The translations under genes and the position numbers were made by a program. A DNA stretch of 64,000 nt, from contig NZ_RBKU01000001.1 in assembly GCF_003633615.1 (NCBI RefSeq), forward strand, positions 3,534,001-3,598,000, read 5' to 3'. The notes under the pieces were generated by a model. The model had not been told where the DNA came from, did not search any database, and worked only from the letters and a program-made list of their open reading frames with translations. Positions within the stretch are counted from its first letter, which is position 1. Each line of letters begins with the position of its first letter. This document shows, piece by piece, positions 8,318 through 16,166 of this stretch. The DNA comes from Mucilaginibacter gracilis (lineage in GTDB: Bacteria > Bacteroidota > Bacteroidia > Sphingobacteriales > Sphingobacteriaceae).

Positions 8318-9457
8318 TTAAGCTATTACTTTCAAAGTATTTTGCACAAATTTAGCTTTTTCAATAGCCTTATTTCTGTCGGCATCAACAATAGTAACGT
8401 GCCCCATTTTACGGAAGGGTTTGGTTAGCGCCTTGCCATACAGGTGTATATAAACACCCGGGCAATTTAAAACCTGTTCCATCCCTTTATATATAGCCGG
8501 GCCTTCATAGCCTTGCTCGCCTAATAGGTTAACCATTATGGCATTGTTAATACAAGCAGTATTGCCCAGGGGCTGGTTAAATATGGCGCGCAGGTGCTGC
8601 TCAAATTGCGAAACCACATTACCCTCAATACTTTGGTGGCCGCTGTTATGCGGGCGTGGAGCAACTTCATTAACCAAAATTTTACCGTCTTTAGTCAAAA
8701 ACATTTCAACGGCAAGCAGGCCAACTATTTTAAGGCTGTCAGCAATTTGTTTGGCTATGCGCTCGGCTTCCTGCTGTATAGCGGGTGGCAGGGTAGAGGG
8801 CGATATTAAAAATTCCACCAAATTAGCCTGCGGATTAAATTCCATTTCAACCACCGGGAAGGTGCTTACATCACCTTTATCGTTACGGGCAACAATAACA
8901 GCTATCTCTTTTTCAAAATCAATCAACTGCTCAATAATACTTGGCGCGGTAAAGGCATTGGTTAGGTAGGTTTCATCGGTAACCTTGTACACGCCTTTGC
9001 CATCGTACCCGTCTTTACGTAATTTTTGGATATAGGGATAAGCAAATTCGCTCTCCCTCAATTGCTCTGGCGATGTAATTACCTTAAAAGGCGCCGTTGG
9101 TATATTGTTTTCCTTAAAAAATTGCTTTTGCAAGCCCTTATCCTGTATCAGGCGGATAACGCGCGGCTGCGGATAAACAATTACGCCCTCTTTTTCCAGT
9201 TGCTCCAGCGCATCTACATTAACCTTTTCAATTTCTATGGTTAGTAGGTCAACCTTTTTGCCAAAGTTGTAAACTGTTTCGTAATCACTTAATGAGCCCT
9301 GTATAAATTCATCGCAAAGTTTGCGGCAGGGTGCCTCGCGGTCGGGGTCGAGCACCTTAATATTTACATTGTAATTAATGGCCTGTTGTATCAGCATACG
9401 CCCAAGCTGACCGCCGCCCAGTATGCCTAATTTTAAATCTCCGTAAAACGCTTTCAT
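8318..9457 (-). CDS. purK: N5-carboxyaminoimidazole ribonucleotide synthase
   Basis: 379 residues, an ATP-grasp ligase. The N-terminal LGILGGGQLGRMLIQQA nucleotide fold, QKLRKDGYDGKGVYKV near 143 in the ATP-grasp loop, and EVAPRPHNSGHQSIEG near 265 are diagnostic of PurK. It carboxylates AIR with bicarbonate and ATP to N5-CAIR, the PurE substrate. It heads the purK - membrane protein - purE unit. Downstream spacing is 23 bases. Confidence 0.97.
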   Translation of the reverse strand: MKAFYGDLKLGILGGGQLGRMLIQQAINYNVNIKVLDPDREAPCRKLCDEFIQGSLSDYETVYNFGKKVDLLTIEIEKVNVDALEQLEKEGVIVYPQPRVIRLIQDKGLQKQFFKENNIPTAPFKVITSPEQLRESEFAYPYIQKLRKDGYDGKGVYKVTDETYLTNAFTAPSIIEQLIDFEKEIAVIVARNDKGDVSTFPVVEMEFNPQANLVEFLISPSTLPPAIQQEAERIAKQIADSLKIVGLLAVEMFLTKDGKILVNEVAPRPHNSGHQSIEGNVVSQFEQHLRAIFNQPLGNTACINNAIMVNLLGEQGYEGPAIYKGMEQVLNCPGVYIHLYGKALTKPFRKMGHVTIVDADRNKAIEKAKFVQNTLKVIA

Positions 9458-9501
9458 TTTAATGATACAAGTTTAGGGCAAATCTTTTAAAGCGTAAAGT
9501 A

Positions 9502-9906
9502 TTATGTGATGATAAGTCTTTTTTTAAACGTTTTGAGGTAAAAAAATGTGTAAGGTATCATAAAATTAAGCACAATAACAGTAGGCAGCCAATCTTCCGG
9601 GTATTGGTATTCAATGGTAATTAGTGGTACGGTAACATATACCAGCGAAACAATTATGCCAGTATAATACACTAAGATGCGTAATACCCAATGTTTCCGG
9701 ATAAATTGCTTCGAAATAAATAAGGCGAACAACGACAGTGCCGATAACAGAAAGCCCGACGTAACTGCAAACGCTATCAAACCATCAAGCCCCCAGTCCA
9801 AATCAAAAAAATCATCAAAGTGGTGGTTTACAATTAAAGCAACAACAGCTATTAATGACGATATGATGAAACTTAGCGTAATATTTTTTAGAACTTGCAT
9901 TAACAT
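9502..9906 (-). CDS. Small integral membrane protein
   Basis: 134 residues with four predicted membrane segments (around residues 6-26, 43-65, 75-97 and 104-124) and a basic C-terminus (KTFKKRLIIT). Two ATG codons, at 9906 and 9900, could start it. No domain is recognised. It is separated from purK by 44 bases on the same strand and may share its transcript. Confidence 0.65.
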   Translation of the reverse strand: MLMQVLKNITLSFIISSLIAVVALIVNHHFDDFFDLDWGLDGLIAFAVTSGFLLSALSLFALFISKQFIRKHWVLRILVYYTGIIVSLVYVTVPLITIEYQYPEDWLPTVIVLNFMIPYTFFYLKTFKKRLIIT

Positions 9907-10045
9907 TTCATTTAAAAGTACTAAAAATACGGCTCAATATTGGGCGCGTTCCCATTAATTATTGAATATTGTGGCGGTTTGTCATCCGCCAATTACCCTA
10001 AAAGCTTTATATTCGCACTGTTTTTTCACATAGAACTACATTTTA

Positions 10046-11509
10046 ATGAAAACAAAAATAGCAGTAGCCCAGGGCGATGGGATTGGTCCGGAAATAATGG
10101 ACGCCGTATTACGAATTTTTAAAGCCAATGATGTACAGCTTGAATATGAGTTTGTTGAAATGGGTAAATCGTATTTTGATGCCGGCCACTCAACCGGGAT
10201 GACGGCTGCTGCAAAAGAAGCTATCGAAAAATATGGTATCCTTTTTAAAGGGCCTATGGAAACACCAAAAGGAAAAGGCGTAAAAAGTATAAATGTAACT
10301 GCACGCAAAGTTTGGAATACCTACGCCAATCAGCGCGATTTTAGAACGCTTAACGGTGTAGATACCGTTTTTTCAAAAGCCGGTATCCCTATCAATTTAA
10401 CTATCATTCGCGAAAATATTGAAGATACCTACGGAGGTATTGAGCACTTGCTAACTTATGATGTAGCCGTTGGCCGCCGTATCATTACCCGCCCCGGTTC
10501 TGAGCAGGTAATCCGTTATGCTTTCGAAATGGTTCGCCGTAAAGGTTACAAAAAGTTAGCCTGCGGACATAAGGCCAACATCATGAAGCTAACTGATGGT
10601 TTGTTTCTGGAGGTATTTCAGCAGGTAGCTAAAGAATATCCGGATATTGAAGCTTCGGATATTATTGTTGACGATTTGTGTATGAAACTGGTATCTAAAC
10701 CGCAAATGTTTGAGGCCATTGTTTTAACCAATTTGCAAGGCGATATCGTGTCCGACCTTTGTGCTGGCTTAGTTGGCGGCTTAGGTTTTGCACCGTCGGC
10801 CAATATTGGCGATAACATTTCCATTTTTGAAGCCGTACACGGCACTGCTCCCGATATTGCTGGCCGCGGAATTGCTAACCCTACCGCTTTGCTGCTTTCG
10901 GGTATTGGCATGTTGCGTTTTTTAGGTTATTCGGCCAATGCCGCAGCTATCGAAAATGCGTTGTTATACACTTTAGAGCAAGGTGCCCATACCGGCGATT
11001 TTGGCGACAAAACTGCCACGCCTTCGTTAGGAACCGACGCTTTCGCGGATGCCATTATAGCTAACCTGGGCAAATTACCTGCCGATGGCGGTGTATTTGC
11101 CAGCAGCGATTTTGAAACAGGCCACCACCGTACACCTATTAAAAACAAGCTTACCCTTACCGGAGCTCACGTTGTTGAAGAGATGATAGGTGTTGACGTT
11201 TTTGTTGAATCGAACGTGCAGCCAGATGAGTTGGCCGCGGTTGCCAAAAAGAGCCTGCGCTTTAACGAAAACTTTGAACTGGTAATGATATCTAACCGTG
11301 GCACGCAAGTATGGCCAACCGGCTCAATTTACACCGAACTGGTAAACGAATACCGCATTCGCTTTGAAAAGAAACCGGGAACAAGCATCAAACAAAAAGA
11401 AATACTACACATAGCCGCCGACTTATCCGAAGCGGTAAAAGTTTGCTCAGTTGAATTTTTAATGAACTTTGATGGTAAAATAGGATACACCCTTGCACAG
11501 GGACAATAA
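10046..11509 (+). CDS. icd: Isocitrate dehydrogenase, Thermus-type with C-terminal extension
   Basis: 487 residues. The beta-decarboxylating dehydrogenase core (about 1-335) starts VAQGDGIGPEIMDAVL and contains TIIRENIEDTYGGIEH (substrate-binding Arg, Asn and catalytic Tyr), VDDLCMKLV and LQGDIVSDLCAGLVGGLG (metal-binding Asp), and AVHGTAPDIAGRGIANPTAL at the cofactor site. About 150 extra C-terminal residues follow, as in the roughly 490-residue Thermus thermophilus isocitrate dehydrogenase group, which is longer than the E. coli enzyme. It oxidises isocitrate to 2-oxoglutarate in the TCA cycle. NADP preference is family knowledge, not read here. The leader contains a small hairpin at 9973-9990. 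Confidence 0.9.
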   Translation: MKTKIAVAQGDGIGPEIMDAVLRIFKANDVQLEYEFVEMGKSYFDAGHSTGMTAAAKEAIEKYGILFKGPMETPKGKGVKSINVTARKVWNTYANQRDFRTLNGVDTVFSKAGIPINLTIIRENIEDTYGGIEHLLTYDVAVGRRIITRPGSEQVIRYAFEMVRRKGYKKLACGHKANIMKLTDGLFLEVFQQVAKEYPDIEASDIIVDDLCMKLVSKPQMFEAIVLTNLQGDIVSDLCAGLVGGLGFAPSANIGDNISIFEAVHGTAPDIAGRGIANPTALLLSGIGMLRFLGYSANAAAIENALLYTLEQGAHTGDFGDKTATPSLGTDAFADAIIANLGKLPADGGVFASSDFETGHHRTPIKNKLTLTGAHVVEEMIGVDVFVESNVQPDELAAVAKKSLRFNENFELVMISNRGTQVWPTGSIYTELVNEYRIRFEKKPGTSIKQKEILHIAADLSEAVKVCSVEFLMNFDGKIGYTLAQGQ

Positions 11510-11531
11510 AGTATAAGCACAAATTTAATTT

Positions 11532-11565
11532 GCCCGGATGCTTCAAACAGCATTCGGGCTTTTTT
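11532..11565 (+). terminator. Intrinsic terminator after icd
   Basis: A 10-bp stem (11532-11541 with 11550-11559, with a G-T pair inside), an 8-nt loop and T6 at 11560-11565. From here to the start codon at 11777 is about 210 bases of AT-rich leader in which I see no gene and no full promoter match. Confidence 0.9.
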
Positions 11566-11776
11566 ATGCCTAAACTACATGGTTTCTACAATGAAATATT
11601 AATTTTTTCGGTTTGGTATTCAGTTGATTAACACTTATACGGCAATTTAGAACCAACAAAGGCAAAAAATTATCGTTAAACAATAGTAAACAAACAAAAA
11701 ATATCACCAAAATAAAAAGATATAGAAAAAGGCACTACTTATTATTTAACCAATTTGTGAATTAAATTTAATAATC

Positions 11777-12355
11777 ATGAAAAAGTCCATTTTAATAGTA
11801 GCTTCTACTTTGTGTGTTGGTTTAATGGTGAACAATACCTTTGCCCAAACACAGGATAGCACTAAAACAAGTGCCCCAACAACAACTCCAGGCACAACCA
11901 CTGTACAAGCCACCGGCGACGTGGTAAGTACCCTTTCAAGCAATGCAGATTATTCAACAGCGGCAACGGCCGCCAAGGCTGCTAATTTGAGTGCCAAATT
12001 ACCCGCTACCGGCACATACACTATTTTTGCACCTAATAACGCTGCGTTTAGCAAATTGCCTGCAAATAAGCTGGATAGTTTAATGAAAGACACCGCAAAA
12101 CTGGCCAGCGTTTTAAAAGAACACGTTGTTAGCGGTAAATACGGGAAAGCCGAAATTGTAAAGGCATTGGTTGCCGGTAAGGGTAAAGCCACCTTAAACA
12201 CCGTTGATGGCGAAACTTTAAAATTAGCCGTAACACCAAACCATACCGTACAATTAACTGACGAAACCGGCAATAGTGCCGAAGTTACTTTGTATGATTT
12301 GCAGGGAACCAACGGAGTTGTTAATGGCATTAACAGTATATTGATGCCTAAATAA
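11777..12355 (+). CDS. Secreted fasciclin-domain protein
   Basis: 192 residues: a signal peptide (cleavage near AQ at 24), a Thr/Pro-rich linker of about 25 residues, then one fasciclin (FAS1) domain from about 48 to 190. The two conserved FAS1 boxes are present as TGTYTIFAPNNAAFSKLPA (H1 region) and LKEHVVSGKYGKAEIVKAL with the closing NGVVNGINSILMPK (H2 region). FAS1 domains mediate adhesion between proteins or surfaces. The gene is monocistronic, with terminators on both sides. Confidence 0.9.
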   Translation: MKKSILIVASTLCVGLMVNNTFAQTQDSTKTSAPTTTPGTTTVQATGDVVSTLSSNADYSTAATAAKAANLSAKLPATGTYTIFAPNNAAFSKLPANKLDSLMKDTAKLASVLKEHVVSGKYGKAEIVKALVAGKGKATLNTVDGETLKLAVTPNHTVQLTDETGNSAEVTLYDLQGTNGVVNGINSILMPK

Positions 12356-12378
12356 CCGTTTTTTTGAAAATTTGAATT

Positions 12379-12411
12379 GCCCGGATGCTAAAAAGTTTCC
12401 GGGCTTTTTTT
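12379..12411 (+). terminator. Intrinsic terminator after the fasciclin gene
   Basis: A 7-bp stem (gcccgga 12379-12385 with tccgggc 12398-12404) followed by T7. The stem uses the same gcccgga word as the icd terminator, apparently a preferred terminator sequence in this genome. Confidence 0.88.
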
Positions 12412-12418
12412 ATGGATT

Positions 12419-12568
12419 TTATTTATTTAGCCATTCATCTTCCTCTGTTTCAAGGCTTTCATTACTTGTTGTTTTGCACGAAATTAATTCGCCTAAGCCA
12501 ATCAAGATGCGTTCCTTTTGTTCAGAAGTGAAAATCATAGATTCATCCGGTTTAGTTTTATTATTCAT
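12419..12568 (-). CDS. Micro-ORF of 49 residues, downstream of nuoB
   Basis: Reads from ATG at 12568 to TAA at 12419. It begins MNNKTKPDESMIFTSEQKER and ends SLETEEDEWLNK. The composition is protein-like (charged, amphipathic, sensible codons) and the ORF fills the gap between nuoB and the fasciclin terminator. I do not know a family for it. It could be a fragment of, or a complete, small antitoxin-like protein. It lies 65 bases downstream of the nuoB stop on the same strand, separated by the G/C-rich repeat. Confidence 0.45.
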   Translation of the reverse strand: MNNKTKPDESMIFTSEQKERILIGLGELISCKTTSNESLETEEDEWLNK

Positions 12569-12616
12569 GATAATCGTATTTATTAATTTATATCTGAATG
12601 GTTATATCAAACTATG

Positions 12617-12643
12617 GTTCCCCCTTCAGGGGGTTAGGGGGTT
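12617..12643 (-). repeat. G/C-rich post-stop hairpin repeat, copy 2
   Basis: On the minus strand the nuoB frame runs into the repeat: its final Thr-Pro codons and its TAA stop (12634-12636) lie within the word ACCCCCTAACCCCCTGAAGG. The same repeat follows purE (7042-7068) and the Crp-like gene (31434-31463). Confidence 0.8.
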
Positions 12644-13125
12644 CTATCCCTCATCAAATGCTCACCTTCAATCTTCTTCTGTAATTCAAGTATCCCGCCA
12701 ATTAAGGCTTCGGGGCGTGGGGGGCAGCCTTGTACGTAAACATCAACAGGTATTATTCGGTCAACGCCTTTTACTACGTGGTAACCGTGCTGCCAGTAAG
12801 GGCCGCCACAGTTGGAGCAAGATCCCATCGATATTACATATTTAGGCTCTGGCATTTGCTCGTATAGGCGTTTAATACGTTCGGCCATTTTAAATGTAAC
12901 TGTTCCGGCTATAATAATAACATCCGCTTGCCGGGCAGATGGCCTCGGGAAAACACCAAACCTATCCAAATCATAGGTAGAAGCCATGCTGCCCATCATT
13001 TCAATGGCGCAACAGGCAATGCCAAAGCTCAGGGGCCATAATGATGACAGGCGAGACCAGTTCATCAAATCGTCAAGCTTGGTAACTATGATGCCGCCGC
13101 CTTCATTTGTAATATCGCTACTCAT
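12634..13125 (-). CDS. nuoB: NADH-quinone oxidoreductase subunit B
   Basis: 163 residues. It has the four cysteines that hold cluster N2: Cys38-Cys39 ([10 protein letters not shown]), Cys103 ([10 protein letters not shown]) and Cys134 ([10 protein letters not shown]). N2 is the last cluster of complex I before quinone. The usual C-terminal [14 protein letters not shown] is intact, followed by a short tail (HLMRDRTP) whose last codons come from an inserted repeat. The start overlaps nuoA by 8 bases, so the two are coupled. nuoC and later complex I genes do not follow here. Confidence 0.97.
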   Translation of the reverse strand: MSSDITNEGGGIIVTKLDDLMNWSRLSSLWPLSFGIACCAIEMMGSMASTYDLDRFGVFPRPSARQADVIIIAGTVTFKMAERIKRLYEQMPEPKYVISMGSCSNCGGPYWQHGYHVVKGVDRIIPVDVYVQGCPPRPEALIGGILELQKKIEGEHLMRDRTP

Positions 13126-13729
13126 TAGTTTCGGGCTTTTTAAATGATGGTTTAAACATCGGTTTTCGTGGGGTCGCGGGTTCGGGCGCAGTTACCGGCG
13201 GTGCAGTCTCCTTTACAGGTGCGGTTGCCATGCTAAAAGGTGTAATTTTATAAGCACCTTGCTCCAGGTTCAATTTTTGGTAAACCGATGGCGGTATTTT
13301 AGTATCAACGGTAGGTACTAAAGGCTTGGCTTTAATCCAGTCTAAATCGCCTTTTACCCAAACATAAACCAGTCCCAATATTAAAATGCCCATAAAAACA
13401 AACATTTCGGCAAGGCTAAACCAGCCCCAGCCTGGGTTGTTTTTAATAATTTCGTGATTGCCAAATACCGTAGCCCACGGAAAAATGAATACCATCTCCA
13501 CATCAAACAACAAAAATACCAGTGCTATTACGTAAAACTTTGGGTTAAACTGTATCCACGAGTTTCCTTCGGGTTCTTCGCCGCATTCGTAAGATATTAG
13601 CTTCTCCGGAGTAGGGTTGTGGGGGGCCAAAAGCCTGTTTATAAAAAGAGTTCCTCCAACCAGTATAAAACCGGTAATTAAAAAGATCAATATCTTTCCA
13701 AATTCTGATATTTGCGATACTTCGCCCAT
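13118..13729 (-). CDS. nuoA: NADH-quinone oxidoreductase subunit A with long C-terminal tail
   Basis: 203 residues, compared with about 120-150 for typical NuoA. The core (1-140) has three membrane helices and the conserved [20 protein letters not shown] loop followed by [15 protein letters not shown]. The loop Cys and the membrane Asp-Val-Glu are characteristic of the quinone-cavity region. From about 140 onward there is an extra hydrophilic tail, Pro/Lys-rich at the end (residues 170-203), which I do not find in the standard subunit. Its ATG shares the tetranucleotide CATG (13727-13730) with the start of the divergent flavoprotein gene. Confidence 0.95.
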   Translation of the reverse strand: MGEVSQISEFGKILIFLITGFILVGGTLFINRLLAPHNPTPEKLISYECGEEPEGNSWIQFNPKFYVIALVFLLFDVEMVFIFPWATVFGNHEIIKNNPGWGWFSLAEMFVFMGILILGLVYVWVKGDLDWIKAKPLVPTVDTKIPPSVYQKLNLEQGAYKITPFSMATAPVKETAPPVTAPEPATPRKPMFKPSFKKPETNE

Positions 13730-14945
13730 GACAGCAAATTTAATAAAACAAACTCATTTAGATGCCATAATAATTGGAGGCGGTGCCTGCGGATTAATGT
13801 GCGCCGTGCAAGCCGGTTTTTTAGGTAAACGCACCCTCATATTAGAGAAGAACGATAAAGTGGGGGCAAAAATCCTCATCAGCGGCGGCGGCAGGTGCAA
13901 CTATACCAACATGTATGCTACCGATATGCAGTTTATTTCTAACAACCCGCATTTTTGTAAATCGGCATTTTCACAATGGTCGGTTGAAGATACCATTATC
14001 TTTTTTGAAACTTACGGAATTGTAGGCAAAGAGAAAACCCTGGGCCAGCTCTTCCCCGAAACGGATAGCGCAAAAGATATTGTGAACGTTTTTACCGGCC
14101 TTTGCCGCGATATGGAGCAACAAATATGGTGCAATACCGAAGTTAAGAATATTGAAAGCGACAGTAACGGTGGCTTCATCGTCAGTTGTGAACGTAACGG
14201 GTGCGAGGAAAAAATTTATGCACCCAAAGTGGTTATCGCTTCGGGCGGGCCGCCCATACCTAAAATGGGTGCTACCGATTTTGGCCTCAGGGCAGCCCGT
14301 AAACTGGGCATGCAGGTTACCGAAACAGCACCCGCGCTTGTACCACTCACTATTACAGGTAAAGACCAGGAATGGTATGAGGCATTATCCGGCAATACTA
14401 TTTTTTGCCGGGTATCTAATGACCGGATCAGCTTTGAAGAAAATATATTATTTACTCACTGGGGTTTAAGCGGACCGGCCATTTTGCAAATATCATCCTA
14501 TTGGCGGCCTGGCGAAACCATTAATTTGGATATGCTGCCGCATGATAATATATTGCAAATTATAGATGCCGAGCGTGTACAAAACGGCAAGCGCCCTTTA
14601 GGCGGTTTGCTATCAAGCCTGTACACCCGCAAGTTTGCCGAAGCGTTGGCAAAGTACCTGCCTATCGAAAAAAATATGGCATCCTTAACCAAACAGGACA
14701 TGGAAAGCATCAACAACCTCATCCATCATTTTAAGGTAAAGCCTGCCGGCGACAAAGGTTATGATAAGGCCGAGGTAATGCGCGGAGGGGTTTCTACCGA
14801 CGAATTATCATCAAAAACCCTCGAATCAAAAAAAATACCCGGCCTATACTTTGGCGGCGAATGTGTTGATGTTACCGGCTGGTTAGGCGGCTACAACTTT
14901 CAATGGGCCTGGGCAAGCGGCTTTGTTATTGCGCAAGGGATTTGA
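13728..14945 (+). CDS. HI0933/YhiN-family flavoprotein
   Basis: 405 residues from ATG 13728. A longer frame upstream runs antisense through nuoA and is discarded. It opens with an FAD-binding fold (IIIGGGACGLMCAVQAGFLG, then LILEKNDKVGAKILISGGGR and CNYTNM), the signature of the HI0933 (aminoacetone oxidase/BaiN-like) family, and ends VTGWLGGYNFQWAWASGFV. These are NAD(P)/FAD-dependent oxidoreductases with poorly defined substrates. The start codon overlaps the divergent nuoA start, so its promoter must lie inside nuoA. Confidence 0.88.
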   Translation: MTANLIKQTHLDAIIIGGGACGLMCAVQAGFLGKRTLILEKNDKVGAKILISGGGRCNYTNMYATDMQFISNNPHFCKSAFSQWSVEDTIIFFETYGIVGKEKTLGQLFPETDSAKDIVNVFTGLCRDMEQQIWCNTEVKNIESDSNGGFIVSCERNGCEEKIYAPKVVIASGGPPIPKMGATDFGLRAARKLGMQVTETAPALVPLTITGKDQEWYEALSGNTIFCRVSNDRISFEENILFTHWGLSGPAILQISSYWRPGETINLDMLPHDNILQIIDAERVQNGKRPLGGLLSSLYTRKFAEALAKYLPIEKNMASLTKQDMESINNLIHHFKVKPAGDKGYDKAEVMRGGVSTDELSSKTLESKKIPGLYFGGECVDVTGWLGGYNFQWAWASGFVIAQGI

Positions 14946-15052
14946 TTTTGAATTTTGGATGTTCGATTTTAGATTTTCAAAACTATCGAAATAAGAAACT
15001 TTTAAATCGTAAACCTGAACAAATCCGAAATCGAACATCCGATTTCCGAAGT
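14946..15052. repeat. AT-rich inverted repeat of the 'atttcggat' family
   Basis: A left arm around 14950-14980 (containing ggatgttcgatttta) and a right arm around 15020-15047 (tccgaaatcgaacatccgat) are imperfect inverted copies separated by about 45 bases. The core word (atttcggat and its complement) also occurs in the leader at 2101-2130 and three times within aroA at 63513-63570. It lies between two convergent genes. Confidence 0.7.
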
Positions 15053-15054
15053 GC

Positions 15055-15753
15055 TTAACAATCACCATCCGGCCCACAAACGGGCCCGTTAACGCTACTA
15101 ATAGCAACTTCGTTCCAGGTTTGCTGTAGCGCACCTAAAAATGTTTCGCTTTGCTGCGCGCCCGATACTGCATACTTATCGGCCAATACAAAAAACGGTA
15201 CACCGCGCACACCTACTTGGTTAGCTTGGTAAATATCGTGTTTAACTTCTTGTGCGTAGGTATCGGTGTTTAATGTTTGTTTAACCGCATCGGCATCAAG
15301 GCCTACCGCAATGCCCAACTCAATTAGCGTATCTACGTTTGCAATATTTTTGCCGTCGGTAAAGTAGGCTTTAAACAAGGCTTCTTCCAACTCGTCCTGT
15401 AAACCATGCGCCTTTGCCAGATGCGACAGGCGGTGTGCATCAAACGAATTTGCAATAATAGCCTTATCAAAATTATATTCAAGGCCAAGTTCGGCTGCCA
15501 TCTCCGTCATTTGCTTATGCATATTTACAGATTGCTCAACCGATATTCCCTTGCGCTCGGCAAGGTATTGGTTTAGGCTTTGGCCCGTGTTATTTTGCAT
15601 AGTAGGGTCAAGCTGGTAGCTTTTCCAAATAACTTCAACATTATCTTTATGCTCAAATTGTTGCAAGGCGTTTTCAAACCTGCGTTTGCCTATATAACAA
15701 AAGGGGCACATTACATCGCTCCATATCTCTACCTTCAATTTTTCTTGTTCCAT
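15055..15753 (-). CDS. DsbA-family oxidoreductase (FrnE-like)
   Basis: 232 residues with a thioredoxin fold carrying the CPFC active site at 16-19 (WSDVMCPFCYIGKRRFE), the large helical insertion typical of FrnE/2-hydroxychromene isomerase-like proteins, and VRGVPFFVLADKYAVSGAQ with the cis-Pro. There is no signal peptide, so it acts in the cytoplasm, presumably as a thiol-disulfide oxidoreductase or isomerase. The C-terminus ends GPVCGPDGDC, two further cysteines that might be a resolving pair. Upstream, TAACTTTG on the minus strand (15771-15778) is a plausible -10 element. Confidence 0.9.
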   Translation of the reverse strand: MEQEKLKVEIWSDVMCPFCYIGKRRFENALQQFEHKDNVEVIWKSYQLDPTMQNNTGQSLNQYLAERKGISVEQSVNMHKQMTEMAAELGLEYNFDKAIIANSFDAHRLSHLAKAHGLQDELEEALFKAYFTDGKNIANVDTLIELGIAVGLDADAVKQTLNTDTYAQEVKHDIYQANQVGVRGVPFFVLADKYAVSGAQQSETFLGALQQTWNEVAISSVNGPVCGPDGDC

Positions 15754-16166
15754 TTTGCTGCGTTAAAATGCAAAGTTAAAGCTTATAGTAATTGCTGTTT
15801 AAAAAATAAAAACATCTCAATGTAAACGATGAAAGGTTTACAAGCTTGTGCTTATAAGTAATTGCAATAAGCCTGATGTGCTTTTAAATAGTAAAAAATC
15901 GAATGTTTTAAATAGATTATTTCTTTATTGGAAAATTAATTTATTTGCTATATGTTTGTAACACAAATGTTGCTGTAATTGTCCTAATGTTTTATAGCAG
16001 CTATATTGATTAACACTTAACAAAGGCTAAAAAATGATAATTGCTTTCATCGTAACCCGTGTTATAATTTATATCAGGTCGGCAAGGGCCAAAAAATTGG
16101 CTGCACTGTCTGCCGTTTCTTAAACCTTTTATTCCTCTTTTATTCGTTAGCTGTTGTTCCGGTTCA
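15754..16166. other. 413-base gap between DsbA-like and amidohydrolase genes
   Basis: AT-rich and without a gene of normal size. It holds the minus-strand -10 candidate of the DsbA gene (15771-15778) and a plus-strand promoter-like pair, TTG at 15928-15930, 20 bases, TATGTTTG at 15951-15958. Downstream of the latter is a 29-codon frame at 16034-16123 (MIIAFIVTRVIIYIRS..., ending in a basic, Ala-rich tail). This could be a small membrane peptide, but I cannot tell it from chance. Confidence 0.4.

Noticed and set aside
8538..8969. 143-codon plus-strand frame opposite purK
   Set aside because: Cys/Arg/Ser-rich shadow of purK codons with no start context.
12372..12845. 157-codon plus-strand frame across the fasciclin terminator and nuoB
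   Set aside because: It crosses a terminator and a repeat and is antisense to nuoB.
13617..13727. Upstream extension of the HI0933-type flavoprotein frame
   Set aside because: It runs antisense through nuoA and adds 37 residues before the normal family N-terminus.
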